NCBI GenBank assembly: GCA_965215295.1
Contig: OZ244045.1
Coordinates: 3,224,001 to 3,288,000 of the forward strand
Reading direction: 5' to 3'
DNA length: 64,000 bases
From: HK1 sp965215295
GTDB lineage: Bacteria > Pseudomonadota > Gammaproteobacteria > HK1
Shown: positions 29,074-38,451 of the stretch, one piece after another
Position numbering within the stretch: the stretch's first letter is position 1
How the letters are laid out: the number at the start of each line of letters is the position of its first letter
Position numbers and translations under genes: made by a program
Notes under the pieces: model-generated
Seen by the model: only the letters and a program-made list of their open reading frames with translations
Database searches by the model: none
What the model was told of the DNA's origin: nothing

Positions 29074-29360
29074 CTACAGCCCAAGCACTACGAGGATGGC
29101 GGTGAGGGCCTTTGCAGCGGCGATTCCGACCATGGCCGATGCGAACCTGTCGACAAGCCACTTCAGGGCGCCGACGAGCACCACACGGGCAGCTTGTATT
29201 CGGGTCTTGGCAGCCTCATGTTCAGACCGGAATCCAGCTCCAGTTTAGTTCTGGCCTTGTCGTCCGCGTCCATTTCATTGTTTTCCCGGAGGCGAGCGAG
29301 CGTCTCCTCGATCGCGTCGGCCGCGCTCCCTCTCGATCGTTGCGCAGCTTGCGTTTGTAC
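29074..29360 (-). other. Possible frameshifted membrane tail or small gene after the NERD helicase
   Basis: Past the helicase stop, two other - strand frames look protein-like: SAADAIEETLARLRENNEMDA near 29335-29275, then EAAKTRIQAARVVLVGALKW and a hydrophobic end (VGIAAAKALTAILVVLGL) to a TAG at 29076-29074. They connect with two frame changes. This may be a broken small membrane protein gene or the eroded C-terminus of the helicase. Low confidence. Confidence 0.3.
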
Positions 29361-31035
29361 CAATAACGACCAGAAGGGACTTCGCGCGGCTCATCCCCAC
29401 GTAGAGCAACTCATCGCTTCGCTTCCAATCGATGCCGTCGATGCCCCACAGGAAGACGGCGGAAGCTTCAAGGCCCTTGAAGCGACTGACCGTGTCGATC
29501 AGTACTACGCGGTCGTTTCGAATGCCTTCCTCGCACCATGTCGCCGGCTTCGGCAAAGGCAGGCATCGCAATGCCGCATAGCAGTCGGCCTTGTTTCGCG
29601 CATCCGCGATGAGAACGACGATATCGCCGGGAGAGAGGCCCTCACGGGCGATTAGGTCGACGATCCGCCCCCGAATCTTCCCGGCTTGCGCAGCCCTGCT
29701 GGGTGCCGGATCGAACTGGACGTCATCGCCTTCATTTTCGGGTGGGGACACTGGCACCCCCCGGTACCGTGTATACGCAGCCGTATGGATAGGCGCAGTA
29801 TTTCGGCAGTTCCTTGTGAGCGAAAACGGCTCACCGCTGATCGGGAACGTGGAGGCACGCGCATAGATGTTCTGGTTGTCGTCGTAGAAGACGTACAGGG
29901 GGCTTGTGTCGTAGTCGGCCAGCAGGAGTTCCAGCGACACCCAGAACTCCTCCCGAAAATCCTGGCCTTCATCACAAATGATCGCTTCGTATCTCATTGG
30001 AAGGATCTCGATCGAGTAAGCGAGCGCATTGGGAAACTGCACGTCGTACAGGTCTTGGCCCGGGTAGGTGGCCTTGGCCTCCGCCATCAGGTCGCGACCG
30101 GACACGCGATTCGCTCTTTCGACCTGCCGGTGGCAGAGTTGGTGAAAGCCCATCACGTCCAATTTGGCGGTGCCAGCGCACAGACGTGCCAGATGGTCGG
30201 CCAATTGCCTGTTGTAACAAGTGAGAAGCGTCTCGAACCCATCGCTTGCGAGGCGTCGTGCCTTTTCGAGTGCCAGCAATGTCTTTCCGGTTCCGGCGCC
30301 GCCGCGCACGGCGACACGCCGGTGGGAGCGAACGAAATCGAGCACCCCCATCTGCTCCTCGGTCAGTACGAGCCGGCGCTCTTCCTGCTCCGCGAGCCGC
30401 GAGGACGCCAACGGGGCGACTTCGAATGATCGCGCGAATACCTCGCGGATCACCTCGATGCCCCTGCGACCTGGCGGGACCACATCGCGGGCGCGGCCTC
30501 CCCAATACGAGAACACCGACTCGATCCACGTCCGAGGACTCTGAAGATCCGCGGCCGTGCCAATCAGAGCAGGTGGCAAGTCCGGTTTGCGGAGCGCATT
30601 CGCATCTCCGATATCCGGAAAGAACACTGCATGCCCACGCAGCACATTGCCCAGAGGCATCGTGCGCCAACGACGATTCTCGTTGAGTTTCGAGAGAACG
30701 GAATACTTCGCCCTCAGGGCTTGATCGATCGGGTCTCTGATCTTGTACCTTTGACCATGGCGGTCTATCGAGAACCAATTGTTGGTGGTCGCATCGAAAC
30801 TGATGCCGCCGCCCTTGACCTCCACGCAAAGATAGCCGTGGGTAGGATGGCAGATCAGGAAGTCGGTCTCACCATCCTGTGTCCGATCCTTCCCCTGATG
30901 CAGAATCCAGCCAACCTGAAAGAGAACGAGGTAGTCGTCGGGAAGGTGATCCCGCAGAGACCGATAGACCTTCGCTTCGCCTTGTGACGAGAGGTCGCTC
31001 AACTGCTCCTCGGTGAGATCAGGAAGGATCGCCAT
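29275..31035 (-). CDS. NERD nuclease-domain / UvrD-like helicase
   Basis: About 586 residues starting at ATG 31035, fixed by GGAGG 10 bases upstream. Residues ~15-120 are a NERD nuclease-related domain: GEAKVYRSL, DGETDFLICHPTHGY and VEVKGG (the D and ExK of a PD-(D/E)xK-like site). A superfamily 1 helicase follows: Walker A VRGGAGTGKTLLAL, CDEGQDFREEFW (motif II), FSLTRNCRNTAPI and DELLYVGMSRAK (motif VI). NERD-helicases occur in phage-defence loci. It is 28 bp downstream of higA and probably co-transcribed with it. The C-terminus after VVIGTN may be frameshifted. Confidence 0.88.
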   Translation of the reverse strand: MAILPDLTEEQLSDLSSQGEAKVYRSLRDHLPDDYLVLFQVGWILHQGKDRTQDGETDFLICHPTHGYLCVEVKGGGISFDATTNNWFSIDRHGQRYKIRDPIDQALRAKYSVLSKLNENRRWRTMPLGNVLRGHAVFFPDIGDANALRKPDLPPALIGTAADLQSPRTWIESVFSYWGGRARDVVPPGRRGIEVIREVFARSFEVAPLASSRLAEQEERRLVLTEEQMGVLDFVRSHRRVAVRGGAGTGKTLLALEKARRLASDGFETLLTCYNRQLADHLARLCAGTAKLDVMGFHQLCHRQVERANRVSGRDLMAEAKATYPGQDLYDVQFPNALAYSIEILPMRYEAIICDEGQDFREEFWVSLELLLADYDTSPLYVFYDDNQNIYARASTFPISGEPFSLTRNCRNTAPIHTAAYTRYRGVPVSPPENEGDDVQFDPAPSRAAQAGKIRGRIVDLIAREGLSPGDIVVLIADARNKADCYAALRCLPLPKPATWCEEGIRNDRVVLIDTVSRFKGLEASAVFLWGIDGIDWKRSDELLYVGMSRAKSLLVVIGTNASCATIERERGRRDRGDARSPPGKQ

Positions 31036-31063
31036 CGTCCGGTTCCTCCAGGATATGCATCTC

Positions 31064-31360
31064 CTATGCGGTAGCTGCCGCTTCGGCTCCGGCTGCCTCG
31101 CGTCGCGCTTGCGCGAGAACGTAAGCGGCCTGCATGCGCATCCAGAAATCCGCGTTGCTCCAGCCGATGCGCTCCAGAGCCAATGCCATCTGGGGCGAAA
31201 TGCCCGACTTGCCATTGAGCAACCGGGACAAGGCGACGCGCCCGCAGCCGAGGCGGGTAGCCACTTCCGTGACCGTCCACTGGTTGTCGATGATGATGTC
31301 CCGGATGACCTCCCCCGGATGCAACGGGTTCGCCACGGTCACGCTTTCGTTTTCGTCCAC
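31064..31360 (-). CDS. higA: HigA-family antitoxin
   Basis: A 98-residue antitoxin of the HigA addiction-module type. HPGEVIRDIIIDNQWTVTEV leads into a Xre-like helix-turn-helix (VATRLGCGRVALSRLLNGKS), then WSNADFWMRMQAAYVLAQAR, the family C-terminal helix. It follows higB by 13 bp, the toxin-first order typical of higBA. It should neutralise HigB and repress the promoter. Confidence 0.93.
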   Translation of the reverse strand: MDENESVTVANPLHPGEVIRDIIIDNQWTVTEVATRLGCGRVALSRLLNGKSGISPQMALALERIGWSNADFWMRMQAAYVLAQARREAAGAEAAATA

Positions 31361-31373
31361 CGGTCTTCCTCCG

Positions 31374-31646
31374 TCAGTGGTAGTCGATCAAGTCCACGTC
31401 CACGGCTTCGCCGGCCTCGAAGCGAAACACCACGCGCCAATTGCCCGATGCGCGCACACTCCACAGGCCGCGTCCCTCTGCACGCAACGGGTGCAGCCGG
31501 TACCCGGGCAGGTCCATGTCCGACGGACGGGTCGCGGCTTGCAGCGCAACCAGGATGGCACGCAAGCGCGGCGCGAGGTCCGCCGACACTCGTGCGGTGC
31601 TGTTTTTGGCGGCCAGAAGCCGCAGGCCCTTGTGCCTGATCTTCAC
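31374..31646 (-). CDS. higB: HigB/RelE-family toxin
   Basis: A 90-residue RelE-fold protein starting with GTG. HKGLRLLAAKNS, LPGYRLHPL, GLWSVRASGNWRVVFRFE and VDLIDYH match the HigB family of ribosome-dependent mRNA interferases. Its ends match usual family length. It is the first gene of the higB-higA-helicase operon. Confidence 0.92.
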   Translation of the reverse strand: MKIRHKGLRLLAAKNSTARVSADLAPRLRAILVALQAATRPSDMDLPGYRLHPLRAEGRGLWSVRASGNWRVVFRFEAGEAVDVDLIDYH

Positions 31647-31656
31647 GCGGCCACTA

Positions 31657-31678
31657 TATCCTGTATATGCACAGGATA
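31657..31678 (-). promoter_or_regulatory. Palindromic operator upstream of higB
   Basis: Perfect 8-bp arms TATCCTGT and ACAGGATA separated by six bases, ending 11 bases before the higB start. The position and symmetry fit a HigA-binding autoregulatory operator overlapping the promoter. It would control higB, higA and probably the NERD helicase. Confidence 0.75.
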
Positions 31679-31867
31679 CACCCTACCCGACACATGATTC
31701 ACCGAAGGTGGTCTTCACCTTGCTTCATTTCCTCCGCCCTGATCGTTGATGCGCACGAATTCGCATGGTGTTGAAGCGCACCGGGACACTCGGGGTATTC
31801 CCGGGCCTCCGGTGCTACGCTTGGCCGTCCGCTCGAAACGGGGTCCGCTTCAGTCTGGCGCCAGGCG

Positions 31868-32513
31868 ATGATGCCCGAGAGGATCGAAGTCATCGCGCCG
31901 AACCTGAACCGGCGCCTCTCCGGGGTCACGGCGACGGTCGAGCGCCTGCTGCCGGTGCAGGCCCGGGAGATCGGGATCGTGGCGGCGGGAACGGGCCTGC
32001 CGGCCCACGTCCCCGGCGTCCCGCTGTGGTCCGTGGTCCGGATGTCCCGGCGGCCGTGCCGGGTCTGGCACGCGAGGCGCAACATCGAAATGCGCTGGCC
32101 GGGCTCGTCCTGCGCCACGTGTTGAGAAAGCGCCTGAGGCTCGTGTTCACCTCCGCCTCGCAGAGGAATCAGTCGCACCGCAGCGATGGGAGGGCTTCGG
32201 CCTCACCCCGCTCGAAGCCATGGCCTGCGGGGTTCCGGTCATCGCGACGACGGTGGGCGCGTTCGACGAGCTGGTGGTGGAGGGAGCGACCGGACGCCTG
32301 ATCCCGCCCGGCGACATGGAGAGGATGGGCGCGGCGGTCGAAGCGGTGCTGGCCTCGCCCGGCACGTTGCCGCAATGGTCGGCGGCAGCCCGCCGCCACG
32401 TCGAGGAAGGGTTCCGCATCGAGGACGAGGCGGCGGCCCTCAACGCCCTCTACCGCGAGTTGCTGGGCGGCGGGGGGGATGGCCTACCGACTGCCTGCCG
32501 CCACTTGCGCTGA
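31868..32513 (+). pseudogene. GT4 glycosyltransferase (LpsB-like) with internal deletion
   Basis: The first 75 residues (IEVIAPNLNRRLSGVTATVERL, IPLW-like VPLWSVV, VWHARRNIEM) are followed by a frame change to LVLRHVLRKRLRLVFTSASQR. About 180 residues are then missing, and the sequence resumes as QRWEGFGLTPLEAMACGVPV through to 32513. The donor-binding Rossmann core is gone. It ends 30 bp inside the convergent msbA, tail to tail. Confidence 0.85.
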
Positions 32514-34271
32514 ACGTTCGTGGCGGAGGAACTGGAACCGGTACAGCCCTGAGTAGAATCCGTTGCGCGCGAGCAGCTCGGCATGGGTCCCGATGTCCGC
32601 CATGCGCCCCCGGTTCATCACGATGATGCGGTCGGCGCCTTCGATGGTCGACAGCCGGTGTGCGATCACGAGGGTCGTCCTTCCCGCCCGGAGCCGCTCC
32701 ACCGCTTCCTGGACATGCCGCTCGGATTCGCTGTCGAGCGACGAGGTCGCCTCATCGAGGATGAGGATCGGCGCGTCCTTCAGCACCGCGCGGGCGATCG
32801 CGAGCCGCTGGCGCTGGCCGCCCGAGAGCTTCACCCCGCGCGCGCCGATGAGCGTGTCCAGTCCTTGGGGCATCGCTTCGATGAACTCCAGGGCGTGCGC
32901 GGCGCGCGCCGCGGCGAGAATCTCGTCGCGCGGCGTGCCGGCGGCGGCGCCGTAGGCGATGTTCGCCGCCACCGTATCGTCGAAGAGGACGATGTCCTGG
33001 CTGACCAGCGCGACGTTGGCGCGCAAGGATTCGAGCGTGAGGTCGCGCACGTCCCTTCCGTCGAGCCTGACGCAGCCGCTGTCGGGGTCGTGGAACCGCG
33101 GGATCAGCCCGGCGACCGTCGTCTTGCCGCTCCCTGACGGACCGACGAGCGCCACCGTCTCCCCCGGCTCGATCGTGAACGACACCTCATCGAGCGCGGT
33201 ACGGTTCTCGTCGCGGTAGCGGAACGTGATCGACTCGAGCGCGAGCCGGCCTTCGGCGCGCCCCATGTGGGCCGAGCCGGTGTCGGGCTCGACCGGTGCG
33301 TCGATCAGGGCGAAGACGCTGTTGGCTGCGGCGATGGCCTTCTGCAGCTCGGCGTTGATCTGGGTCAGACGCTTGATTGGAGAAAACAGCAGCGCCATCG
33401 CAGTGAAGAAGCTCACGAAGTCGCTGATGGCGAACGTGCCGTCCACGAACCGTTCCGTCGCCAGGAGCAGGATGACCGCGATCGCAGTGGCCGTGGCCAT
33501 CTGCGCGATCGGGGCCGTCGCGGCGGCGGCGGCGGCGAACTTGACCTGAAACCGCCGCACACTGTTCGCAGCGTGCGCGAAGCGTTGCGTTTCGTACCGC
33601 TGCCCGGAGAAGACCTTGACCACCCGGTGGCCTTCGATGCTTTCCTGCAGGACATGCGTCACATCGCCCATCACGCGCTGCAGGCCGTGCGACATCCGGC
33701 GCAGACGCCGGCTGAAATAGACGACGACGGCGACCACGACCGGCGCGGCGGCGAGCGCGATGAGGGTGAGCTTCCAGTCGAGCCACAGCATCCATCCGAG
33801 CAGGCCGAGCACTGCGATGGAGTCGCGCACGAGCACCGTCACCGCGCTGGTCGCCCCGGACGTGACCTGCTCCGCGTCGAACGTGACCCTGGAGACGAGT
33901 GCCCCCGAGGCGACGTCGTCGTAGTCTGCCGCCGAAACGCGCATCAGCCGGTCGAACATGTTCCGGCGCAGATCCAGGACGAGCCGCGCCGAGACCGAAG
34001 CGAGCGCGAGCGTGGAGAGGAAAGCCGCGCTCCCCCTGACGAGGAACGCACCGAGGAAGATCGCGGCGTAGAGGGGTATTTCGTCGAGCGTCCGTTCCTC
34101 GAGACTGCCGACGATGCGCTCGAGGATCGCGGGGACCGCCGGCTCGGTCAGGCCGAGCACGATCATCGCGACGGTCCCGAGCGCGAATGTCCGCCAGTAC
34201 GGCAGGACATGGCCCAGCAGCCGGAGGTAGACCGCCTTGCTGTCGATGGTATCGGTGGAGACTTCCATCAT
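32484..34271 (-). CDS. msbA: Lipid A export ABC transporter MsbA, intact copy
   Basis: A 595-residue half-transporter. The six-helix transmembrane domain spans about residues 15-320 (LVLDLRRNMFDRLMR, GWMLWLDWKLTLIALA, ISDFVSFFTAMALL). The nucleotide-binding domain has Walker A GPSGSGKTT, Q-loop VSQDIVLFDD, signature LSGGQRQRL, Walker B ILILDEAT and the switch His in VIAHRLST. As a homodimer it flips core-lipid A from the inner to the outer leaflet of the inner membrane. It is the only complete msbA in the window. Confidence 0.96.
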   Translation of the reverse strand: MMEVSTDTIDSKAVYLRLLGHVLPYWRTFALGTVAMIVLGLTEPAVPAILERIVGSLEERTLDEIPLYAAIFLGAFLVRGSAAFLSTLALASVSARLVLDLRRNMFDRLMRVSAADYDDVASGALVSRVTFDAEQVTSGATSAVTVLVRDSIAVLGLLGWMLWLDWKLTLIALAAAPVVVAVVVYFSRRLRRMSHGLQRVMGDVTHVLQESIEGHRVVKVFSGQRYETQRFAHAANSVRRFQVKFAAAAAATAPIAQMATATAIAVILLLATERFVDGTFAISDFVSFFTAMALLFSPIKRLTQINAELQKAIAAANSVFALIDAPVEPDTGSAHMGRAEGRLALESITFRYRDENRTALDEVSFTIEPGETVALVGPSGSGKTTVAGLIPRFHDPDSGCVRLDGRDVRDLTLESLRANVALVSQDIVLFDDTVAANIAYGAAAGTPRDEILAAARAAHALEFIEAMPQGLDTLIGARGVKLSGGQRQRLAIARAVLKDAPILILDEATSSLDSESERHVQEAVERLRAGRTTLVIAHRLSTIEGADRIIVMNRGRMADIGTHAELLARNGFYSGLYRFQFLRHERSAQVAAGSR

Positions 34272-34381
34272 GCGTCATGGCCGGAAGGCCGATGCGAAGC
34301 CGTTCCGTCCGCGGCGGCGAGGCAGAGGACGGGCGTTCCCTTCGCCCGGGCGCCGGGCACTGTTCGCGGGCGGCGCGTGCG

Positions 34382-34597
34382 TCAGCACGGATCGTCTACG
34401 AGCACGTAGTCCGCCCCGCAGTACGGACACTTCACCGTCCCCTTGTCCTCGATCGGGAGGTACACCTTCGGGTGCGAGTTCCACAGCGACATCCCCGGCA
34501 TCGGGCAGCTCAGCGGGAGGTCGGCCCGCGTGACCGCGTACCGGTTCTCCGCGTTGGGCTCGATGAGGCCGCGCGCGCCGGCGGTGCGCTGCTTCAA
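34382..34597 (-). CDS. Zinc-finger (zf-CHCC) protein
   Basis: A 71-residue protein with the zf-CHCC signature LSCPMPGMSLWNSHPKVYLP and CPYCGADYVL (Cys, His, Cys, Cys). The start is a TTG at 34597, chosen because a strong ribosome-binding site (GGGAGGA) lies 8 bases upstream; the in-frame ATG further out at 34699 has no support. Related proteins often sit near LPS genes in proteobacteria, as here next to msbA. The function is unknown. Confidence 0.88.
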   Translation of the reverse strand: MKQRTAGARGLIEPNAENRYAVTRADLPLSCPMPGMSLWNSHPKVYLPIEDKGTVKCPYCGADYVLVDDPC

Positions 34598-34735
34598 GGT
34601 GCGATTCCTCCCGCGTGGTCGGTACTGGCGGTCCGGCCCGGCATTATAGTGTGACGGCGAGCCGCCCGCTCGCATTGCGGTGCGGCCGGGCCCGCTCATG
34701 CCGCTACCCTCGGCCGCATTCGATGACCATGGTGG

Positions 34736-37642
34736 TCAGGGCACCATCAGACGATCCCACACCGCGGTCACCGCTTTGCGGAACCCGGCGAACTCCTCGC
34801 CGTCCACCACTCCCTCGGACTCCTGGAGCGAGAGCTCGTGGATGCGCCCTCGATAGGCGCGGTACGCATCCGCGAGCAGGGTGACGTCCTCGTCCGGCAT
34901 CAGTCCCGCCCGCCCGAATCCTTCGAGCAGGCGGATGTTGTCGGTGAAGTCGAGGTCGGCACCGAGCCGCGCGGCCCAGCGCAGCGTGCCGTACTGCACC
35001 ATGAACTCGATGTCGGCGACGCCTCCCGGGTCCTGCTTCAAGTCGAAACGGCCGGAACGGCGCGAGCCGAGCTCGGTGCGCATGCGCTCGCGCATGGTCC
35101 GCACGTCGTCGCGCAGCGAGTCGGCGTCCCGGTCGCGGAGCAGGATGTCGCGGCGAAGGCGCGCGAAACGCCGCCCCAGCGCCGGGTCGCCGGCCACCGC
35201 GCGGGCTCTCACCAGCGCCTGGTGCTCCCAGGTCCACGCCTTGTCGCGCAGGTACTCGCCGAGACCGTCGAGGGTGTTGACCAGCACTCCCTTCGAGCCG
35301 TCCGGGCGCAGCCTCGGGTCCACTTCGTAGAGCACGCCCTGGGGGGTCATGGTGGTGAGGATGTGGATCAGCCGCTGGGTGAGACGGGCGTAGAAGGTGG
35401 CGAGATCGACCGGCTTCGGTCCGGCGGTCATGGCGTTCGGATCGTCGTCGTGGACGAAGACGAGGTCGAGGTCGGAGCCGTAGCCCAGCTCGATGCCGCC
35501 GAGCTTCCCGTAGGCGATGACGGCGTAGGGAGCGAGCGCGCCGCCTCCCGGCAGCGACGCCGGCCGCCCGTGACGGGCGGTGATGTCGCGCCACGCGAGG
35601 CCGAGCGCCGCGCGCAGTACCGCCTCCGCGATTTCGGTGAGGTGATCGCTCACCACCATCAGCGGCATCCGGCGCGACACGTCCGCCGCGGCCACCCGCA
35701 GGACGTTCGCCTGCTTCGACTGGCGCAGGCAGTCCATCTCGTGTTCGCGGTCCGGATCGTCGAGGGCGGTGAGGCGCGCGGCGATGTCCCGGTCGATCTC
35801 GTTCGGCGCGAGCGGCGCGTAGAGGGTGCGCGGGTCGAGCAGCTCGTCGAACAGGGCCGGATGCCGGCCGAGCAGCCGCGCGATCCAGGGGCTCGCCGCG
35901 CAGAGCTGCACGAACTGCGACAGTGCGATGGAGCGCTCCGCAAGGAGCGCGAGATAGACGCTGCGCCTGGCGACCGACTCGATCACCTCCATCACCCGCT
36001 CGAGTGTCGTGGTCGCGTTGCCCTGTATCGCCACGGCCCGCAGCAGGTCCGGCGCGAGACGGGACAGCCTCTCGTGCCCGAGGGCGTCCGGCATCTTGAG
36101 CGCGATGGTGTCCCGGTACCGGGCAAGGATCGACCACGCTTCGCGGGCGGCCGCGAATCCGGCGTCTTCGAGCAGGGCCACCCCGGTCGCGTCATCGGTG
36201 GATGCGGCAAGCGCGGCACTGAGCGGCTCGACCGTGGAGTCGTCCTCGGTGTCGCGGTCTTCGCCGAATACCTGCGCGAACTGCTCTTCCACGTTGCGGC
36301 GATGACGGTCGAGCCGTTCGCGGAACGCTTCCCAGCTCGCATCGCCCATGCCCGCCGCAATCCGGGCGCGGTCCGCCTCGTCCAGCGGCAGCATGTGTTC
36401 CTGCCGGTCGGCGACCTGCTGCAGGCGATGCTCGACGGTACGCAGGAACCGGTACGCGGCGCTCAGCGACACGACCGCATGGTCCGGGAGCAGGCCGAGC
36501 TCCCCGAGACGCGCGAGCACCGTCAGGAGGCGCCGGTAGCGCAGCGCGGGGTTTCGCCCGCCCCGCACCATCTGGAACGCCTGCGCCGTGAACTCGACCT
36601 CCCGGATCCCGCCGGGACCGTGCTTCACGCTGTGCTCCATGCCCTTGCGGGCGACCTCCTGCTCCATCACCACCTTCAGGGAGCGCAACGCCTGGAGGGT
36701 GCCGAAGTCGATGTAGCGCCGGTAGACGAACGGACGCAGGCGCTCCAGCAGCTCCGCCGCCAGCACCATGTCGCCACTGACCGCGCGGGCCCGGATGAGC
36801 GCGTAACGCTCCCAGTCGCGGCCGTGGGTCTGGTAGTACTCCTCGAGCGCATCGAAGCTGAGCACGAGCGGCCCCTGCGTCCCGAACGGGCGCAGCCGCA
36901 TGTCGACGCGGTAGACGAAGCCGCCCGCGGTCTGCTCGCCGAGGACCTTGACCAGCTTGCGAGCGAGCTGGAGGAAGAAGCGATCGTTGTCGACGCTGCG
37001 CCTTCCGCCTTCGGTATGTCCGTTCTCGGGGAAGGTGAAGATGAGGTCGATGTCGGAGGAGAAGTTCAGCTCGCTCGCGCCGAGCTTGCCCAGCGCAAGG
37101 ACCACGAGCTGCTGGGGCTCGCCGTCCGGCCCGGTGGGGGTCCCGAGGTCCGCGCACTGCCACTCGTGGAGCCGGTCGAGGCTCGCGTCGATGATCGCGT
37201 CCGCGAGCTCGGAGGTGTCGCGCACGGTCTCCTCGAACCCGGCGAGGCCCCCGATGTCGCGCCACGCGATCCGCGCCATCTCGCGCCGCCGCAGCCGCCG
37301 CAGGTCCGCCATCAGTGCATCGACCGACGCGGCCGCGCGGGCCACCGCCCGGGCCCGTTCACGCAGTGACGGCCGTGCGCTCGCCCCGGCGGCGGACGAC
37401 GCCGGGTACGGCGCCTCCAGATCCCCGCTCGATACGAGGTCCGCGAGCATCGCGGGGTGCCGGGTGGCGTTGGAGAAAACGAAGTCGGAGCAGGCGAGCA
37501 CCCGGGCCGCATCGCCGGGGAGCGCCTCGGGGTCGAGGGTCTCGATGTCCGAAGCGAGCGCGGCAAGACGTTCGCGACCGGTCGCATCGAGAGGAGCGGG
37601 CAACGGCGCATCGCCACGCCAGTCCGGCCAGGTCGGGGTCAT
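34736..37642 (-). CDS. glnE: Bifunctional glutamine synthetase adenylyltransferase/adenylyl-removing enzyme
   Basis: A 968-residue protein, the usual GlnE length, with two nucleotidyltransferase domains. The N-terminal adenylyl-removing domain has ASELNFSSDIDLIFTFPENG (DxD) and the C-terminal adenylyl-transfer domain has GGIELGYGSDLDLVFVHDDD. The linking RRYIDF and GPGGIREVEF motifs are also present. It adds or removes AMP on a Tyr of type I glutamine synthetase under control of PII. Its presence marks a proteobacterial or actinobacterial genome. Confidence 0.97.
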   Translation of the reverse strand: MTPTWPDWRGDAPLPAPLDATGRERLAALASDIETLDPEALPGDAARVLACSDFVFSNATRHPAMLADLVSSGDLEAPYPASSAAGASARPSLRERARAVARAAASVDALMADLRRLRRREMARIAWRDIGGLAGFEETVRDTSELADAIIDASLDRLHEWQCADLGTPTGPDGEPQQLVVLALGKLGASELNFSSDIDLIFTFPENGHTEGGRRSVDNDRFFLQLARKLVKVLGEQTAGGFVYRVDMRLRPFGTQGPLVLSFDALEEYYQTHGRDWERYALIRARAVSGDMVLAAELLERLRPFVYRRYIDFGTLQALRSLKVVMEQEVARKGMEHSVKHGPGGIREVEFTAQAFQMVRGGRNPALRYRRLLTVLARLGELGLLPDHAVVSLSAAYRFLRTVEHRLQQVADRQEHMLPLDEADRARIAAGMGDASWEAFRERLDRHRRNVEEQFAQVFGEDRDTEDDSTVEPLSAALAASTDDATGVALLEDAGFAAAREAWSILARYRDTIALKMPDALGHERLSRLAPDLLRAVAIQGNATTTLERVMEVIESVARRSVYLALLAERSIALSQFVQLCAASPWIARLLGRHPALFDELLDPRTLYAPLAPNEIDRDIAARLTALDDPDREHEMDCLRQSKQANVLRVAAADVSRRMPLMVVSDHLTEIAEAVLRAALGLAWRDITARHGRPASLPGGGALAPYAVIAYGKLGGIELGYGSDLDLVFVHDDDPNAMTAGPKPVDLATFYARLTQRLIHILTTMTPQGVLYEVDPRLRPDGSKGVLVNTLDGLGEYLRDKAWTWEHQALVRARAVAGDPALGRRFARLRRDILLRDRDADSLRDDVRTMRERMRTELGSRRSGRFDLKQDPGGVADIEFMVQYGTLRWAARLGADLDFTDNIRLLEGFGRAGLMPDEDVTLLADAYRAYRGRIHELSLQESEGVVDGEEFAGFRKAVTAVWDRLMVP

Positions 37643-37825
37643 GCGTGTCGGGCTCCGCGGCGTGGCGCGGGATTATAGTCCGTGCTCAGTGAGGTGAAGC
37701 CTGGTGCAAGCATGACGACGAATGGAGCGTGGCTTCTGGATTCCCGCTTCGCGTGCGATTGGCATCCATTGGCCGGGTTGCCGCCGACGGCGGTTCTCCG
37801 CCCGTGGTTCCTACACACATGCGGG

Positions 37826-38446
37826 CTAGAAGTCGAACAGCTCGCGCAGCCAGTCGACGAAGGTGGCGGCAATTGGTGCGTCATGAAGAAGGTCGCGGGC
37901 CGTAATTGCGGTGCCCATGGGCCGCGGATCCTCGCGCGCTGCCAGCCATGCGTGGACGTAAGCCCTGGTAAGCTTGTTCGTTCTGAATTTACGCTCCTCG
38001 CCGGGAATATCGTCGATGTAGCGCTTGGCGCGAGGCCATGTGGGGTCGTCACCCGGGATCATCTCTGCGACAAAATCCTCGAGTTCGCCTCGGCGTTGGT
38101 TGTCGGGCATGAGCCAGACACCGACGCGGGTCTCTCGGGGTCCGGGGAACACGGTGCCGGTGCGGCAACGATCCTTGGGAACTTTGCAGCCGGCATCCCT
38201 GAGCTGGTCGGAAATCGATTGCCAGCGACGTTCGGGGTAATCGTTTCCATCCACAAGGATACCGAGCACCCGGCGCCGGGGAGCATTCACTTCGTTGTAG
38301 ATTGATTGGTGGAGCTCTTCGAAACCGCCTTTGGGCGCAATTTCGAAAGACGGTTGGAGGCGGTGGCGATCCAGAAGCTTGCTTACGACGTGCCGCTCGT
38401 CTTGGCCTTCCACGAGTAGAAGCTCGGGACTCGGGGTCGTTTCCAT
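37826..38446 (-). CDS. DUF3226 TOPRIM-like protein (partner of AAA ATPase)
   Basis: A 206-residue protein starting at ATG 38446. LLLVEGQDERHVVSKLL holds the TOPRIM Glu, and VLGILVDGND the DxD-like acidic pair. DUF3226 is a TOPRIM-fold family. It starts only 5 bases after the stop of the upstream AAA ATPase, so they are one operon. The pairing resembles OLD-family and PARIS-like defence modules in which an ABC-type ATPase controls a TOPRIM nuclease; the function here is inferred. Confidence 0.8.
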   Translation of the reverse strand: METTPSPELLLVEGQDERHVVSKLLDRHRLQPSFEIAPKGGFEELHQSIYNEVNAPRRRVLGILVDGNDYPERRWQSISDQLRDAGCKVPKDRCRTGTVFPGPRETRVGVWLMPDNQRRGELEDFVAEMIPGDDPTWPRAKRYIDDIPGEERKFRTNKLTRAYVHAWLAAREDPRPMGTAITARDLLHDAPIAATFVDWLRELFDF

Positions 38447-38451
38447 GTGAG

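Noticed and set aside
34838..37369. 843-aa ORF on the strand opposite glnE
   Set aside because: It lies wholly antisense to glnE and has no recognisable motifs. Long antisense frames are common in GC-rich genes with few stop codons.
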